Source: Pseudoselenomonas ruminantium (lineage in GTDB: Bacteria; Bacillota; Negativicutes; Selenomonadales; Selenomonadaceae). From it: a DNA stretch of 64,000 nt. The stretch is from the NCBI GenBank assembly GCA_902780915.1, contig CACZHK010000003.1, positions 1 through 64,000 of the forward strand. The letters run 5' to 3'. The first letter of the stretch is position 1. Every line of letters begins with the position of its first letter. The translations under genes were made by a program, and so were the position numbers. Under the pieces are notes generated by a model, which was given only the letters and a program-made list of their open reading frames with translations, was not told the origin of the DNA and did no database searches. Shown here piece after piece: positions 43,111-51,666 of the stretch.

Positions 43111-45659
43111 TGCCCTTCCTCCCGTATCAGCCTGTGCAGCGCTGCCGTCTCCTCATCACCCCTGGCTGCTGCCTCCCCCTGCCGCAGCCATTGCCACGTC
43201 TGCCGCATCCTCATGCCCAGGAGCGGGCTCAAGGATGCCTCCAAAGTCCCATCTCCTTCCCTCTCTGCCTGAGCGATAGCCAGTCTCTCCAGCAGAGCCA
43301 GTCGCTGGCTCAGTTTGTCTGCCGCCGCCCCCCAGTGCCCTGTCTGTTCATAGCACTCGATGCTGTCTGCCGCCAGACCTTGTCGGCGGGCATAGTACAG
43401 GTAAAGGCTGCCACCAGTCCTTTGCAAGGCTCCCGCCAGAAAACTCGCATCCTCCTGCTCGTAAATATGGGACAAAAGCTCTATGACAGCTGCCGCATCT
43501 GCTCCTTCCTCCAGGAGCGAGTCCACTAGCAGACGCACGGTAGCAGACAGGTAGCGGTTCACCTGTAGGGCCTGCAGCCATTTCTCCTGGGCTTCCCCTG
43601 CCCGTCCCTGCCATAGAGCCATCTCTCCCAGCTTGGACAGAGCATGGGGCTGCAGACGGCGTATATTGTCCAACTCCTGCTTCACGGGAGTGGCCAGACC
43701 CTCCCGCAGCAGCGCCTCAGCCCGCAGGTAATCTTTTCGACTGAACAGGTACAACCCCTCCATCAGGGTGAAACGGGGCATTTCCGGCACCGCCCGTCTG
43801 GCCTCTTCCATGGCTTCGACAGTCCTGTCCGCAGGAAAATTACCCCGCACCAGTGAACTCAGGTAAGTCTCCCAGCCATTCTTCCAAATATCCCTTGGCT
43901 GCGTCCTGTCGGCTATAACCTTCTGCGCCCAGGCAACAGCCTCAGCGTAATTTTGCAGGCCATAATAGCAATCCATGTAGTAATGCCAGTCTTCCGGCCT
44001 GACCCTGCCTTCCTCCTCTGCCCTCTGGCGGAGCAGGTCCAGATTGCGCCGGTTCTTCTTAGGAATCACGCTGGCAGAATAGCCTGTATGGTAGATGGTC
44101 AGCTCCCTGTCGTACCAAATATTTCTCTCCGGCACATCGAGCGCCTCATGGATGCGGCCTATGTAGCGCAGATCCGGCCTATTTCGGAACAAGCGAATCT
44201 GCTCTATAGTCTCCATATACCTATTGTGGTCATCCTTGTCCACATTCACCAGGTGGCAGCAAACTGCCAGCACATCCCAGCGCTGATCCAGTCCCTCAAG
44301 CAGAGGCCTGATTTTGGAGCGTGAGTCCACGGAGAAGATCTCATCCGCATCGGGAAAAACTATCCAGTTTCCTGTGGCCTGCTCGATAGCGAAATTCTTG
44401 GCTGCCGCGAAATCTCCAATCCAGGCGAAGTCACAGACACGAGCGCCACCGGCTTCTGCAATGGCACGGGTGTCATCCTGGGAGCCGGTATCCACCACGA
44501 TGATCTCATCCGCAAAAGATTTCACGGACTCCAGCCAGGCCGGCAGGTTCTCCGCCTCATCCTTCATGATGGCGCAAGCCGAGATGCGCAAGGAAGCCAC
44601 CTGTTTGTTGCTGTGCTGCACGTTCCTTCCCCCCACGCTATCATCGCTGATCCTGTCCAAGATTCTTGCTACGACAGGCAGCATGCTCTCCGCCGTATCG
44701 GCCACACCCACAGCAGAAAAATGCTCCTGCTCCCGCAGCTGCAGCCCTTCCCTCAGGCTTGCCTCCGCCTCCCGCACCTGTCCCTGTGCATACAGCCAGG
44801 CACCCTCCATGAATAGCAGTGAAGGTGCCTCAGGGAAGGCTTCCCTTGCCCTGCGGAAGGCCTGGGGCAATTCCACCACCGCCTCCTGCTCCTGCAGCAG
44901 GCTCAGGTAAATCTCCCACACCCGCAGCTGCAGATTTGGCAACAGCCCGGCCAGCTGCACATCATTCACCAGGCTTTCTGCCAGCTGCAGCGCCTGTCCG
45001 TGCTCCTGCAGGCCGTAGGCACAGTCAAGAAGGTAGTATAGCTCTGCCACTGTAGGCTGCCCTCCCCTGGATGCGATTTGCTGTCGCAGCAGCCTCTCGT
45101 TGCGGCGCAGTTTGGCCGCTACACGGCTGGATGAGTAGCCGGTATGGCAAATCACTATTTCACGGGTCAGCCTGGCCTCAAGAACCGGCGGCATCCTCAA
45201 GGCCTCATGCACACATCCTTCATAGCGTATGTCCCGGCGGCGGCGAAAAACACGCATCTGCAGATATGCATCCCGCTCCCGAAAGCCATCGTCCGCATCC
45301 AAATTCACCCAGCGACAGAGAACCCCCCCCACGCGCTTATCCGCATCCAGCTGCTCCAGCAGTGGACGTACCCTTGGCAGGCTCTCTGGCGAAAAATACT
45401 CATCCGCATCAAGAAACAATACCCAGTCGCCCGTGGCCTCCCCTAGCGCAAAATTCTTCGCCACTGCGAAATCATCCTGCCAAGCAAAATGCAGAACCTT
45501 TGCCCCTCCTGCCTCTGCCAAGGCAATAGTCTCATCTGTCGAGCCCGTATCCACCACGATGATCTCATCGGCCACCTGCCGCACGCAATCCAGCCACCCC
45601 CCTATCTGCCTGGCCTCATTCTTCATAATGGCGCAAGCAGATATTTTGATATGAGCCAT
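43098..45659 (-). CDS. Tandem-domain GT2 glycosyltransferase with TPR-like regions (853 residues)
   Basis: Start ATG 45659 (GGGAGGG 7 bases upstream). GT2 domain 1 (1-190) has ACAIMKNEARQIGGWL, VVDTGSTDET and DAD at 84-86. TPR-like helices span about 200-320. GT2 domain 2 (357-560) has ACAIMKDEAENLPAWL, VVDTGSQDDT and DAD at 437-439. A long helical TPR-like tail follows to 853. Both domains keep nucleotide- and metal-binding acids, so both may be active. The family resembles SunS/WaaE-type GT2 enzymes found in flagellin and S-layer glycosylation loci. With the GT41 gene downstream it repeats the pair at 45676-50160, showing a module duplication. Confidence 0.88.
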   Translation of the reverse strand: MAHIKISACAIMKNEARQIGGWLDCVRQVADEIIVVDTGSTDETIALAEAGGAKVLHFAWQDDFAVAKNFALGEATGDWVLFLDADEYFSPESLPRVRPLLEQLDADKRVGGVLCRWVNLDADDGFRERDAYLQMRVFRRRRDIRYEGCVHEALRMPPVLEARLTREIVICHTGYSSSRVAAKLRRNERLLRQQIASRGGQPTVAELYYLLDCAYGLQEHGQALQLAESLVNDVQLAGLLPNLQLRVWEIYLSLLQEQEAVVELPQAFRRAREAFPEAPSLLFMEGAWLYAQGQVREAEASLREGLQLREQEHFSAVGVADTAESMLPVVARILDRISDDSVGGRNVQHSNKQVASLRISACAIMKDEAENLPAWLESVKSFADEIIVVDTGSQDDTRAIAEAGGARVCDFAWIGDFAAAKNFAIEQATGNWIVFPDADEIFSVDSRSKIRPLLEGLDQRWDVLAVCCHLVNVDKDDHNRYMETIEQIRLFRNRPDLRYIGRIHEALDVPERNIWYDRELTIYHTGYSASVIPKKNRRNLDLLRQRAEEEGRVRPEDWHYYMDCYYGLQNYAEAVAWAQKVIADRTQPRDIWKNGWETYLSSLVRGNFPADRTVEAMEEARRAVPEMPRFTLMEGLYLFSRKDYLRAEALLREGLATPVKQELDNIRRLQPHALSKLGEMALWQGRAGEAQEKWLQALQVNRYLSATVRLLVDSLLEEGADAAAVIELLSHIYEQEDASFLAGALQRTGGSLYLYYARRQGLAADSIECYEQTGHWGAAADKLSQRLALLERLAIAQAEREGDGTLEASLSPLLGMRMRQTWQWLRQGEAAARGDEETAALHRLIREEGQWQI

Positions 45660-45675
45660 GCCAATCCCTCCCTGC

Positions 45676-47202
45676 TTATGCCTTGCCTGACAGCCATTCC
45701 TGCCAAATCTGCTCGAAGGCAGCCTGCATATCCCGCAGATAAGCAGCCGCATCCATAACCGGGGACTTCCTGAACATATCCGGTATCTCCCTGTGCAGGG
45801 CAGAGAGTAGCCCCCTATCTCCGGCCAGCGCCACCGCCTTCTCCACGTACTCCTTCTCCGTGGCTGCCGCCAGCTCCCCCAATCCAGTATTCATCAGCAG
45901 ACTGTAGCCAAAGCGGGTGCCATGCCTGCGGCCATACAAGGAAACCACCGGCACCCCCATATAGAGGGCATCACAGGTGGTACCACCACCCACATAGGGA
46001 AAGGTGTCCAGGGCAATGTCCACCGCATTGTACCTGCCCATATACTGCAGACTGCTGTTCTCCAGCAGCACCCGCTCCATGGGCAGCCCAGCCTCCCTAA
46101 GCCTGCGCTTGAAAGCCCTCTGCTTCTGAGCACTAGTCAGCCAATTTTTCAGCAGCAGGCGTGATTCTGGCACACGCCCCAGGATTTCGGCCCAACAGGC
46201 CAAAACTCTCCCGTTTATTTTTTCAAATTTATTGAAACTGCCGAAAACAATACCCTTATGGGGCAAACGGTTCCTCTTTTCCTGAAAGGCCAGTTCTGTT
46301 GGCGTATAGCAGAAATGACTGTGTGGTAAACGCAGCAAGTGCTCACTGAAATCCTCCTCACTGCCAGGCGGATCGCAATAGGGATCACCCAGAAAATAAT
46401 CCATGCTGCCCATACCCGTGGTGCTCATATAACCGATGCCGGATAGCTGCACCGGCGCAGGCCTTAATGCTGCCGCCTGCAGGCCCGCCCCTCCTGCGCT
46501 ATGCCCCTCCAGGTCGAAGAGAATATCTATTTCATCCTCATAAATCTGCTGTGCCAAACGCTTCGGCGTATAAGCTTCCCCCTCTGGAGGCTGCCACCAG
46601 CCCTGCACATGCTCACGGATGAAATCCGAGGTAGCATCATCCCCTCTGCGACAGGCGTAACAGAATACTTGATACCGTTGCTTATCAAGGCCGCACAGAA
46701 TTTGGATGGAAAAATTGGCGACCACGCTGTCCCCGAACGACGAAGCTATAAATCCTATCCGCAGGCGTTCATGCTGACCATGCTTGCTGCGGTCATGGAC
46801 ATAATGTCGCAACCCCCGCTCGAAATCACCGTAGGCAAAAGCCTCCCTGCGCCGCTGCTCATCGCTCTTTTCCTCATCGTAATGCTGCAGAAACAAAAAA
46901 TCACTGTAACGGCTGCAATGTTGATTGAAAGGGATACTGTCCCTGCCGGCTTGAAGCATATTCCAAAGATGCACAACAGCCTGCTTTGTGTCTCCCAACC
47001 CATTGGCTATAGATGAGCGAAGTGCCTCAACCAGCCATTCCCACTCTGGTTTTCCTGCCCTGGCTACTAGATATTCCAATCTGTCCGAAGCCATGCGCCA
47101 GTCATCCTGCTCACAAAGCCTGATAATCTCGGCAAATGCCTCATTCTCCCTTTCCCCCTCCGTTTCCGGCAGAGGCATTGCCTCAGGGTACTTCTTTTTC
47201 AT
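45676..47202 (-). CDS. SPINDLY/OGT-type glycosyltransferase (single GT41 module)
   Basis: 508 residues. Helical N-terminus (1-145), then a GT41 core with LRIGFIASSFGDSV, LFDLEGHSAGGAGL, LRPAPVQLSGIGYMSTTG, LLLKNW (Lys retained) and GGGTTCDALYMGVPVVSLYG. Compared with 41515-43110 the C-terminal 60 residues are nearly interchangeable, while the N-terminus has diverged. This copy keeps the Lys that in human OGT contacts the UDP phosphates. GAGGAA lies about 10 bases before the ATG. It is 6 bases downstream of the first tandem GT2 gene. Confidence 0.9.
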   Translation of the reverse strand: MKKKYPEAMPLPETEGERENEAFAEIIRLCEQDDWRMASDRLEYLVARAGKPEWEWLVEALRSSIANGLGDTKQAVVHLWNMLQAGRDSIPFNQHCSRYSDFLFLQHYDEEKSDEQRRREAFAYGDFERGLRHYVHDRSKHGQHERLRIGFIASSFGDSVVANFSIQILCGLDKQRYQVFCYACRRGDDATSDFIREHVQGWWQPPEGEAYTPKRLAQQIYEDEIDILFDLEGHSAGGAGLQAAALRPAPVQLSGIGYMSTTGMGSMDYFLGDPYCDPPGSEEDFSEHLLRLPHSHFCYTPTELAFQEKRNRLPHKGIVFGSFNKFEKINGRVLACWAEILGRVPESRLLLKNWLTSAQKQRAFKRRLREAGLPMERVLLENSSLQYMGRYNAVDIALDTFPYVGGGTTCDALYMGVPVVSLYGRRHGTRFGYSLLMNTGLGELAAATEKEYVEKAVALAGDRGLLSALHREIPDMFRKSPVMDAAAYLRDMQAAFEQIWQEWLSGKA

Positions 47203-47208
47203 ACGATA

Positions 47209-50160
47209 TCATTCCTCAGATGGCAATAACTGCCTGATTCTTTCTTCCGCCCATTTGCTATAGGCGACAATATCACGTTCAGACGAACCTGCTGCTACTG
47301 CTCTCTCCAGGCATTCCTCTGCGGCTGCATACTCACCAAGATGATAGAGCGTAACCCCCAGATGATGCCAGAAGCTGCCTAGTTCCCCTGTTTCCTCTGA
47401 TGGCAGGGCCTGGTAAAGGACAAAGGCCGCCTGCCAGGCCCGCTGCCCGAAGAATTTGTCTGCTGCCTCCCGCTGCTGCGCCGGGGCAAGCCCCAGTCCC
47501 AAAGCCGCATAGCGTTCATAAAGAGAAACAGCCTGCCCCGCCATGACAATCCCCAGGCCAACGGAGTAAGGCTCTCCTGCCTCCGGAGGCAACGCCTCGC
47601 CTGACTGCCACGCCTCTGCCACCTGACGCAGTTCTGAAGGAAGCAGCTCCAGGCAGTCATAAGGGATTTCCTCCGCCTCCCTGCCATCTCGCGGACAGCT
47701 CAGCTGCAGGCAGGCCACGAACAGCCGTTGCATATCCTGTGCAACCTGCAAAAAGAGATCATGGCCTGTGCCCTGCTCCTGACGCGCAAAAGCCCTGCAC
47801 AACTCCGCCTCAGGCACGCTCTGCCCTGCCTCCTGCCTGAGCTGCTGCACATAAAGCAATAATGGCAGCTGCCCTGCCTCGGCGGCCCAGCGTCCCAGCT
47901 GTGGCAGGAATTGCTGCTGCATTGCCTCCCCTTGATAGAAGGGCCGCAGATGCGCTGCCCACTCCTCCGGCTCCGGCCAGAGCCGTGCGGCCAGCTCCAG
48001 CGCCATACCCTCAAAGGGATCCCGCCCCAGTGCCTCGGCCAGTTCTGACTCTGCCTGCTCCCTCTGTCCACGCTCCAAGGCCAGCAGCCCCAGCACCGCC
48101 CGGACTTTAGCCAGCATTGGCTCCAGTTCCCCATGACCTCCCGTCTGCAGGGCAGCCTCCAGCAAATTTCCGGCCTCCGGCTGCTTGCCCAGCCGCCAAA
48201 GCAGCAGACCCTGCCAAGCCAGGAAATCTGCAGCCGTGGGGAAAGACTTCCTTGCCTCTTCTAACAACGCAAGCTGCTCACTGAGAGGACGGCGCAAGCG
48301 GATAAGGGAATGCAATGCTGTCCCATACAGGGACTTATTGCCGTCCAGCCCCTGCCAGCCGGAAGCAAGTGCCAGCCGGGCATAGTGCAAGGCCTCCTCA
48401 TACCGCTCCAGCGCGTAGCAGGCATCCGCCAGGTAGCGATAATCCTGGGCTCTTTCTTCCTGCTGACGCAAAAGGCGCAGGTTGCGCCTTGCCTTGGCAC
48501 GTACCTTCGAGGAGGCATAGCCTGTATGGCGCAGGATGAGTCCCTCTGCCAGCGGCACACCGGCTAATGTCTCCCCCTGCAGGCCCGGTGCCTCATGCAC
48601 TCTCCCCTGATAACTAAGTCCCTGCTGCAGTCTGAGGATACGGATAACAGGCTCTGTGCCTATAGGCAGATCAGCCGCATCCGTATCCACATGGCGCATC
48701 AGCACCTGAAAGCCATGTGCCTGCGGGTGCCGCCGGATGGCTTGTAGCAACAAGCCACGCACGCCTTCCGGGTGGTAGAATGTTTCATCTGCGTCAAGGA
48801 AGATGAGCCAGCTTTGGTCGTGAGGTGCAGATGATGTCCCCCCACCACCGCTTGCGCGGTCCCCCGCCCCCCTTGGGGGCGGACTTGGATTTTGCGATAT
48901 TACGACATCCGTAGCAAAACCGGCCTGCTCCAGAGCAAAATTCTTGGCAGCGGAAAAATCATCCTGCCAGGGGAAATCATAGAGCCGCACCCCTGACTGA
49001 GCTGCCAGTTCACGGCTGCCGTCCCGTGAGCCGGTATCTACGACGATTATTTCCTCATTTCTGGCATAAGTCTGAGCGTTAGCCAGCCAAGCGGGCAGTT
49101 CCTTTGCCTCATCCTTCATGATCATGCAGACGGAGATATCCAGCTTTTCCGCCTCTGCCGCCAACTCACGCCAGACCTGCAGCTGCCCTTTTGCCTGCTC
49201 TGCCTCTGCCGGCCCAAACTGCTGAGGTTCAAAAGCGGAGGATCTGCCTGCCAGCTCCATGGCTTTTGCAAGATCTGCGGCTGCTCCCGCGAAATCTCCC
49301 CATGCTGCCCTGCATGCCGCCAGTTCCGCCCGGAATTCAGCCAGCTCCGGAAAATCCTTTACAGCTCGCTTCGCTGCCTGCAGCCTGTCCTCCGGGCGAG
49401 CTTGCCCCGCCAGCATGGCCAGCAGAAGATGATGGGAACGACTGGCGTAGGGCACTTGCCGCCTGCCCTGAGCTATGTCCAGCCTGGCCCAATGCTCTGC
49501 CTCCCGCACCTGTCCAAGCCCATAGCACGCCTCCGCCAGGTACATATAGAGGCTGCCCACCGCCTCCCCCTTGGTCTGCCGTTCCCTCATTTCCTGCCTC
49601 AGCAGGCGCAGATTTCGCTCCGCCTTCGACTTATTCACCTCCGGGCGGTAGCCCGTATGCAGGATATGAAGTTCCTTCTCGGTCAGGATCTGCACATCTT
49701 CCAGTATTTTGCCCCCTACGCACAGTTCCTCGTGGATGCGGCCCACGTATTTAAGCCCCGACTGGCGGCGAGCCAGCCGCAGGGCAGGGGCGGTCAGCAG
49801 ATCCTCCCCCTGCTGCCCCAAATTCGTCAAAGGGACCAGCAGCCCCTCCACCTCTCTGTGTGCCTCTACTACCTTGCGCAGGTTTCCCGCTGTCTCTTCC
49901 GTAAAATACTCATCCGCATCCAACAGCACGAGCCAATCCCCTGTGGCCTGAGCCAAGGCGAAATTTCGGGCAGCAGCGAAATCATCCTGCCAGGCAAAAT
50001 AAAAAAGCCGCGCCCCTGCCTGCTCCGCTGCCTGGCGCACCGCCTGAGACTCCGCCGTCTGCACCACAATAATCTCGTCCGCCTGGCCCTTTAGCCCCTC
50101 CAAACTGCGCCGCAGTTCCTCTGCCTCGTCCTTTACTATATAGCAGGCTGAAATACGCAT
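47209..50160 (-). CDS. Tandem-domain GT2 glycosyltransferase with TPR-like tail, first gene after flagellin
   Basis: 983 residues from ATG 50160 (GGAGGTG 8 bases upstream). GT2 domain 1 (1-190) has YIVKDEAEELRRSL and DAD at 81-83, but the usual VVDTGS reads VVQTAES, losing the conserved Asp. Domain 2 (341-600) has VVDTGSRDGS and DAD at 456-458. Between KNFALEQA and WLIFLDADE lies a 37-residue Pro/Gly/Ser-rich insert (414-450) where the other GT2 domains have only TGD; its DNA is a palindromic element. A long TPR-like tail follows. Domain 1 may be weakened or altered in specificity. It sits directly behind the fliC terminator and leads the island. Confidence 0.87.
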   Translation of the reverse strand: MRISACYIVKDEAEELRRSLEGLKGQADEIIVVQTAESQAVRQAAEQAGARLFYFAWQDDFAAARNFALAQATGDWLVLLDADEYFTEETAGNLRKVVEAHREVEGLLVPLTNLGQQGEDLLTAPALRLARRQSGLKYVGRIHEELCVGGKILEDVQILTEKELHILHTGYRPEVNKSKAERNLRLLRQEMRERQTKGEAVGSLYMYLAEACYGLGQVREAEHWARLDIAQGRRQVPYASRSHHLLLAMLAGQARPEDRLQAAKRAVKDFPELAEFRAELAACRAAWGDFAGAAADLAKAMELAGRSSAFEPQQFGPAEAEQAKGQLQVWRELAAEAEKLDISVCMIMKDEAKELPAWLANAQTYARNEEIIVVDTGSRDGSRELAAQSGVRLYDFPWQDDFSAAKNFALEQAGFATDVVISQNPSPPPRGAGDRASGGGGTSSAPHDQSWLIFLDADETFYHPEGVRGLLLQAIRRHPQAHGFQVLMRHVDTDAADLPIGTEPVIRILRLQQGLSYQGRVHEAPGLQGETLAGVPLAEGLILRHTGYASSKVRAKARRNLRLLRQQEERAQDYRYLADACYALERYEEALHYARLALASGWQGLDGNKSLYGTALHSLIRLRRPLSEQLALLEEARKSFPTAADFLAWQGLLLWRLGKQPEAGNLLEAALQTGGHGELEPMLAKVRAVLGLLALERGQREQAESELAEALGRDPFEGMALELAARLWPEPEEWAAHLRPFYQGEAMQQQFLPQLGRWAAEAGQLPLLLYVQQLRQEAGQSVPEAELCRAFARQEQGTGHDLFLQVAQDMQRLFVACLQLSCPRDGREAEEIPYDCLELLPSELRQVAEAWQSGEALPPEAGEPYSVGLGIVMAGQAVSLYERYAALGLGLAPAQQREAADKFFGQRAWQAAFVLYQALPSEETGELGSFWHHLGVTLYHLGEYAAAEECLERAVAAGSSERDIVAYSKWAEERIRQLLPSEE
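48811..48921. repeat. Palindromic element inserted in frame within a GT2 gene
   Basis: 111 bases encode residues 414-450, absent from the equivalent place in the three other GT2 domains of this type. The DNA contains two nested hairpins: ACCGC-TTGC-GCGGT at 48847-48860 and CCGCCCCC-CTT-GGGGGCGG at 48864-48882. This matches the look of small intergenic palindromic repeats. The frame stays open through it, so the host protein carries the element's translation. Confidence 0.75.
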
Positions 50161-50205
50161 GAGACACACCTCCATGCTTCAAAGTTCGACACAGGCAATA
50201 AAAAA

Positions 50206-50225
50206 CCCTCCCCCGAAGGGGAGGG
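50206..50225 (-). terminator. Rho-independent terminator of fliC
   Basis: Stem CCCTCCCC / GGGGAGGG with a short CGAA loop and a six-base T run on the minus strand (A-run 50200-50205). It begins 54 bases after the flagellin stop codon and ends 45 bases before the first island start. The stretch 50161-50279 contains no gene and no recognisable promoter. Confidence 0.93.
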
Positions 50226-50279
50226 TTTTCATGGTCGATAGTGAACCTGTCTGGCCTGAAAGACCTTTGCTGCCTAGTC

Positions 50280-51659
50280 TTACTGGAGCAGGGACAGAAC
50301 AGAGGAACTGCTCTGGTTGGCCTGAGCCAGCATGGACTGAGCTGCCTGCAGAAGAACGTTGTTCTTCGTGTAGTTGGTCATTTCCTTTGCCATGTCGGCA
50401 TCGCGAATCGTGGACTCGGAAGCCTGGACGTTCTGGCTGGAAGTCGTCAAGTTGCTGCTGGTGTACTCCAGACGAGACTGGATAGCGCCGATGGTGGTCT
50501 GCTGATCCAGAGCCTTCTGAACGGCGTTGTCAAGCACGTTGATGGCTGCATTAGCCTGAGCCTGGGTACCAACCTGCAGGGTCTTACCGGTGGAGCTAGC
50601 AAGACCGAGAGCCTCAGCACGCATATCGGTGAGACCGACACGAATGCTCTGGTTAGCCTTGGTACCAATCTGCAGTGTAATCTGGTTGTCCTCAGACTTG
50701 TTCTGAGCACGGATGGATTCATCGAAGTTATCCAACACAGCGTTGATGCTCTTCTGAATCTGACCCTTGGTGTTGGACACAGAAACCGTGAAGCCGGAAA
50801 CCTGACCAGAAATACCAGAAAACGCAGAACTAATGGTCAATGCATTCTCTCCGGAAGCCGTCTTTACAGTATCCTGAGCAACATCCTTGCCGATGTAGGA
50901 AGATGTCTGAATTGTAGTGCTGAAGAGTTCCTTGCCCTTGAAAGCACCTTCAGCCTTAGCCTTGAACTCAGCATTTGCCAACGTGAGCAGGGAGCTCATG
51001 CTGTGAGTCGTAGCCTTGTCAATCGTTCCATCTGTCTTGACAGTTGCACCGGCACGGAAGCTGGTGGTGTAAGTCACGCCCTGATGCACGAAGGAAACCG
51101 TAACCGTATCCAGAGACTGGATGTTCAAGCGGTTGCCGTTGCGATCCGTCATGTCCGTGAACGCAGTCGTAGCCTTCGTGCTAGTATTCAGCATCTGGTT
51201 AGTCATCGCAGTCGTGGTCTGGATAACCGAGGTGTTGTGGGAACCATCAACGAGGTACTTGCCGTTGTAGGTGATGTTTGCGTTGTCGTTGATCTGGTCG
51301 ATGGACTGGTCGAGCTCTTTCTGGATAGCTGCGCGGTCTGCATCGGTCTTATCATCGTTGGCTGCGCTGATGACTTTTTCCTTCAACGTCTTGAGGATGT
51401 CAACAGTGGAACTCACAGCACCTTCAGCAGTCTTCATCATGGAGCTGCCGTTCTGGGTGTTGGCGTTAGCCTGGTCCAAACCGCGGATCTGGACTCTCAT
51501 GCGCTCGGATATTGCGTACCCGGATGCATCATCAGCTGCGCCGTTAATCTTCATGCCGGAAGATACCTTTGCCAAGCTCTTGGAAAGAGCGTTGGAGTTG
51601 GTGTTCAAGGTATTCAGAGTGTTGATTGCCGACATGTTGTTCTTTACTACCATTGCCAT
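50280..51659 (-). CDS. fliC: Flagellin
   Basis: 459 residues. The conserved D0/D1 N-terminus (NTNSNALSKSLAKVSSGMKI, ADDASGYAISERMR) and C-terminus (SQNVQASESTIRDADMAKEM, ending SVLSLLQ) flank a Ser/Thr-rich central region of about 200 residues, the likely modification target. ATG 51659 follows GGGAGG by 8 bases; longer in-frame starts lie inside the leader. The D1 stretch corresponding to the TLR5 contact reads LKTLKEKVISAAN, lacking the Arg and Leu needed for strong TLR5 recognition in Salmonella flagellin. It is expressed from a sigma-28-like promoter and closed by its own terminator. Secretion is by the flagellar type III system; FliS is the expected chaperone. Confidence 0.97.
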   Translation of the reverse strand: MAMVVKNNMSAINTLNTLNTNSNALSKSLAKVSSGMKINGAADDASGYAISERMRVQIRGLDQANANTQNGSSMMKTAEGAVSSTVDILKTLKEKVISAANDDKTDADRAAIQKELDQSIDQINDNANITYNGKYLVDGSHNTSVIQTTTAMTNQMLNTSTKATTAFTDMTDRNGNRLNIQSLDTVTVSFVHQGVTYTTSFRAGATVKTDGTIDKATTHSMSSLLTLANAEFKAKAEGAFKGKELFSTTIQTSSYIGKDVAQDTVKTASGENALTISSAFSGISGQVSGFTVSVSNTKGQIQKSINAVLDNFDESIRAQNKSEDNQITLQIGTKANQSIRVGLTDMRAEALGLASSTGKTLQVGTQAQANAAINVLDNAVQKALDQQTTIGAIQSRLEYTSSNLTTSSQNVQASESTIRDADMAKEMTNYTKNNVLLQAAQSMLAQANQSSSSVLSLLQ

Positions 51660-51666
51660 GATATTT

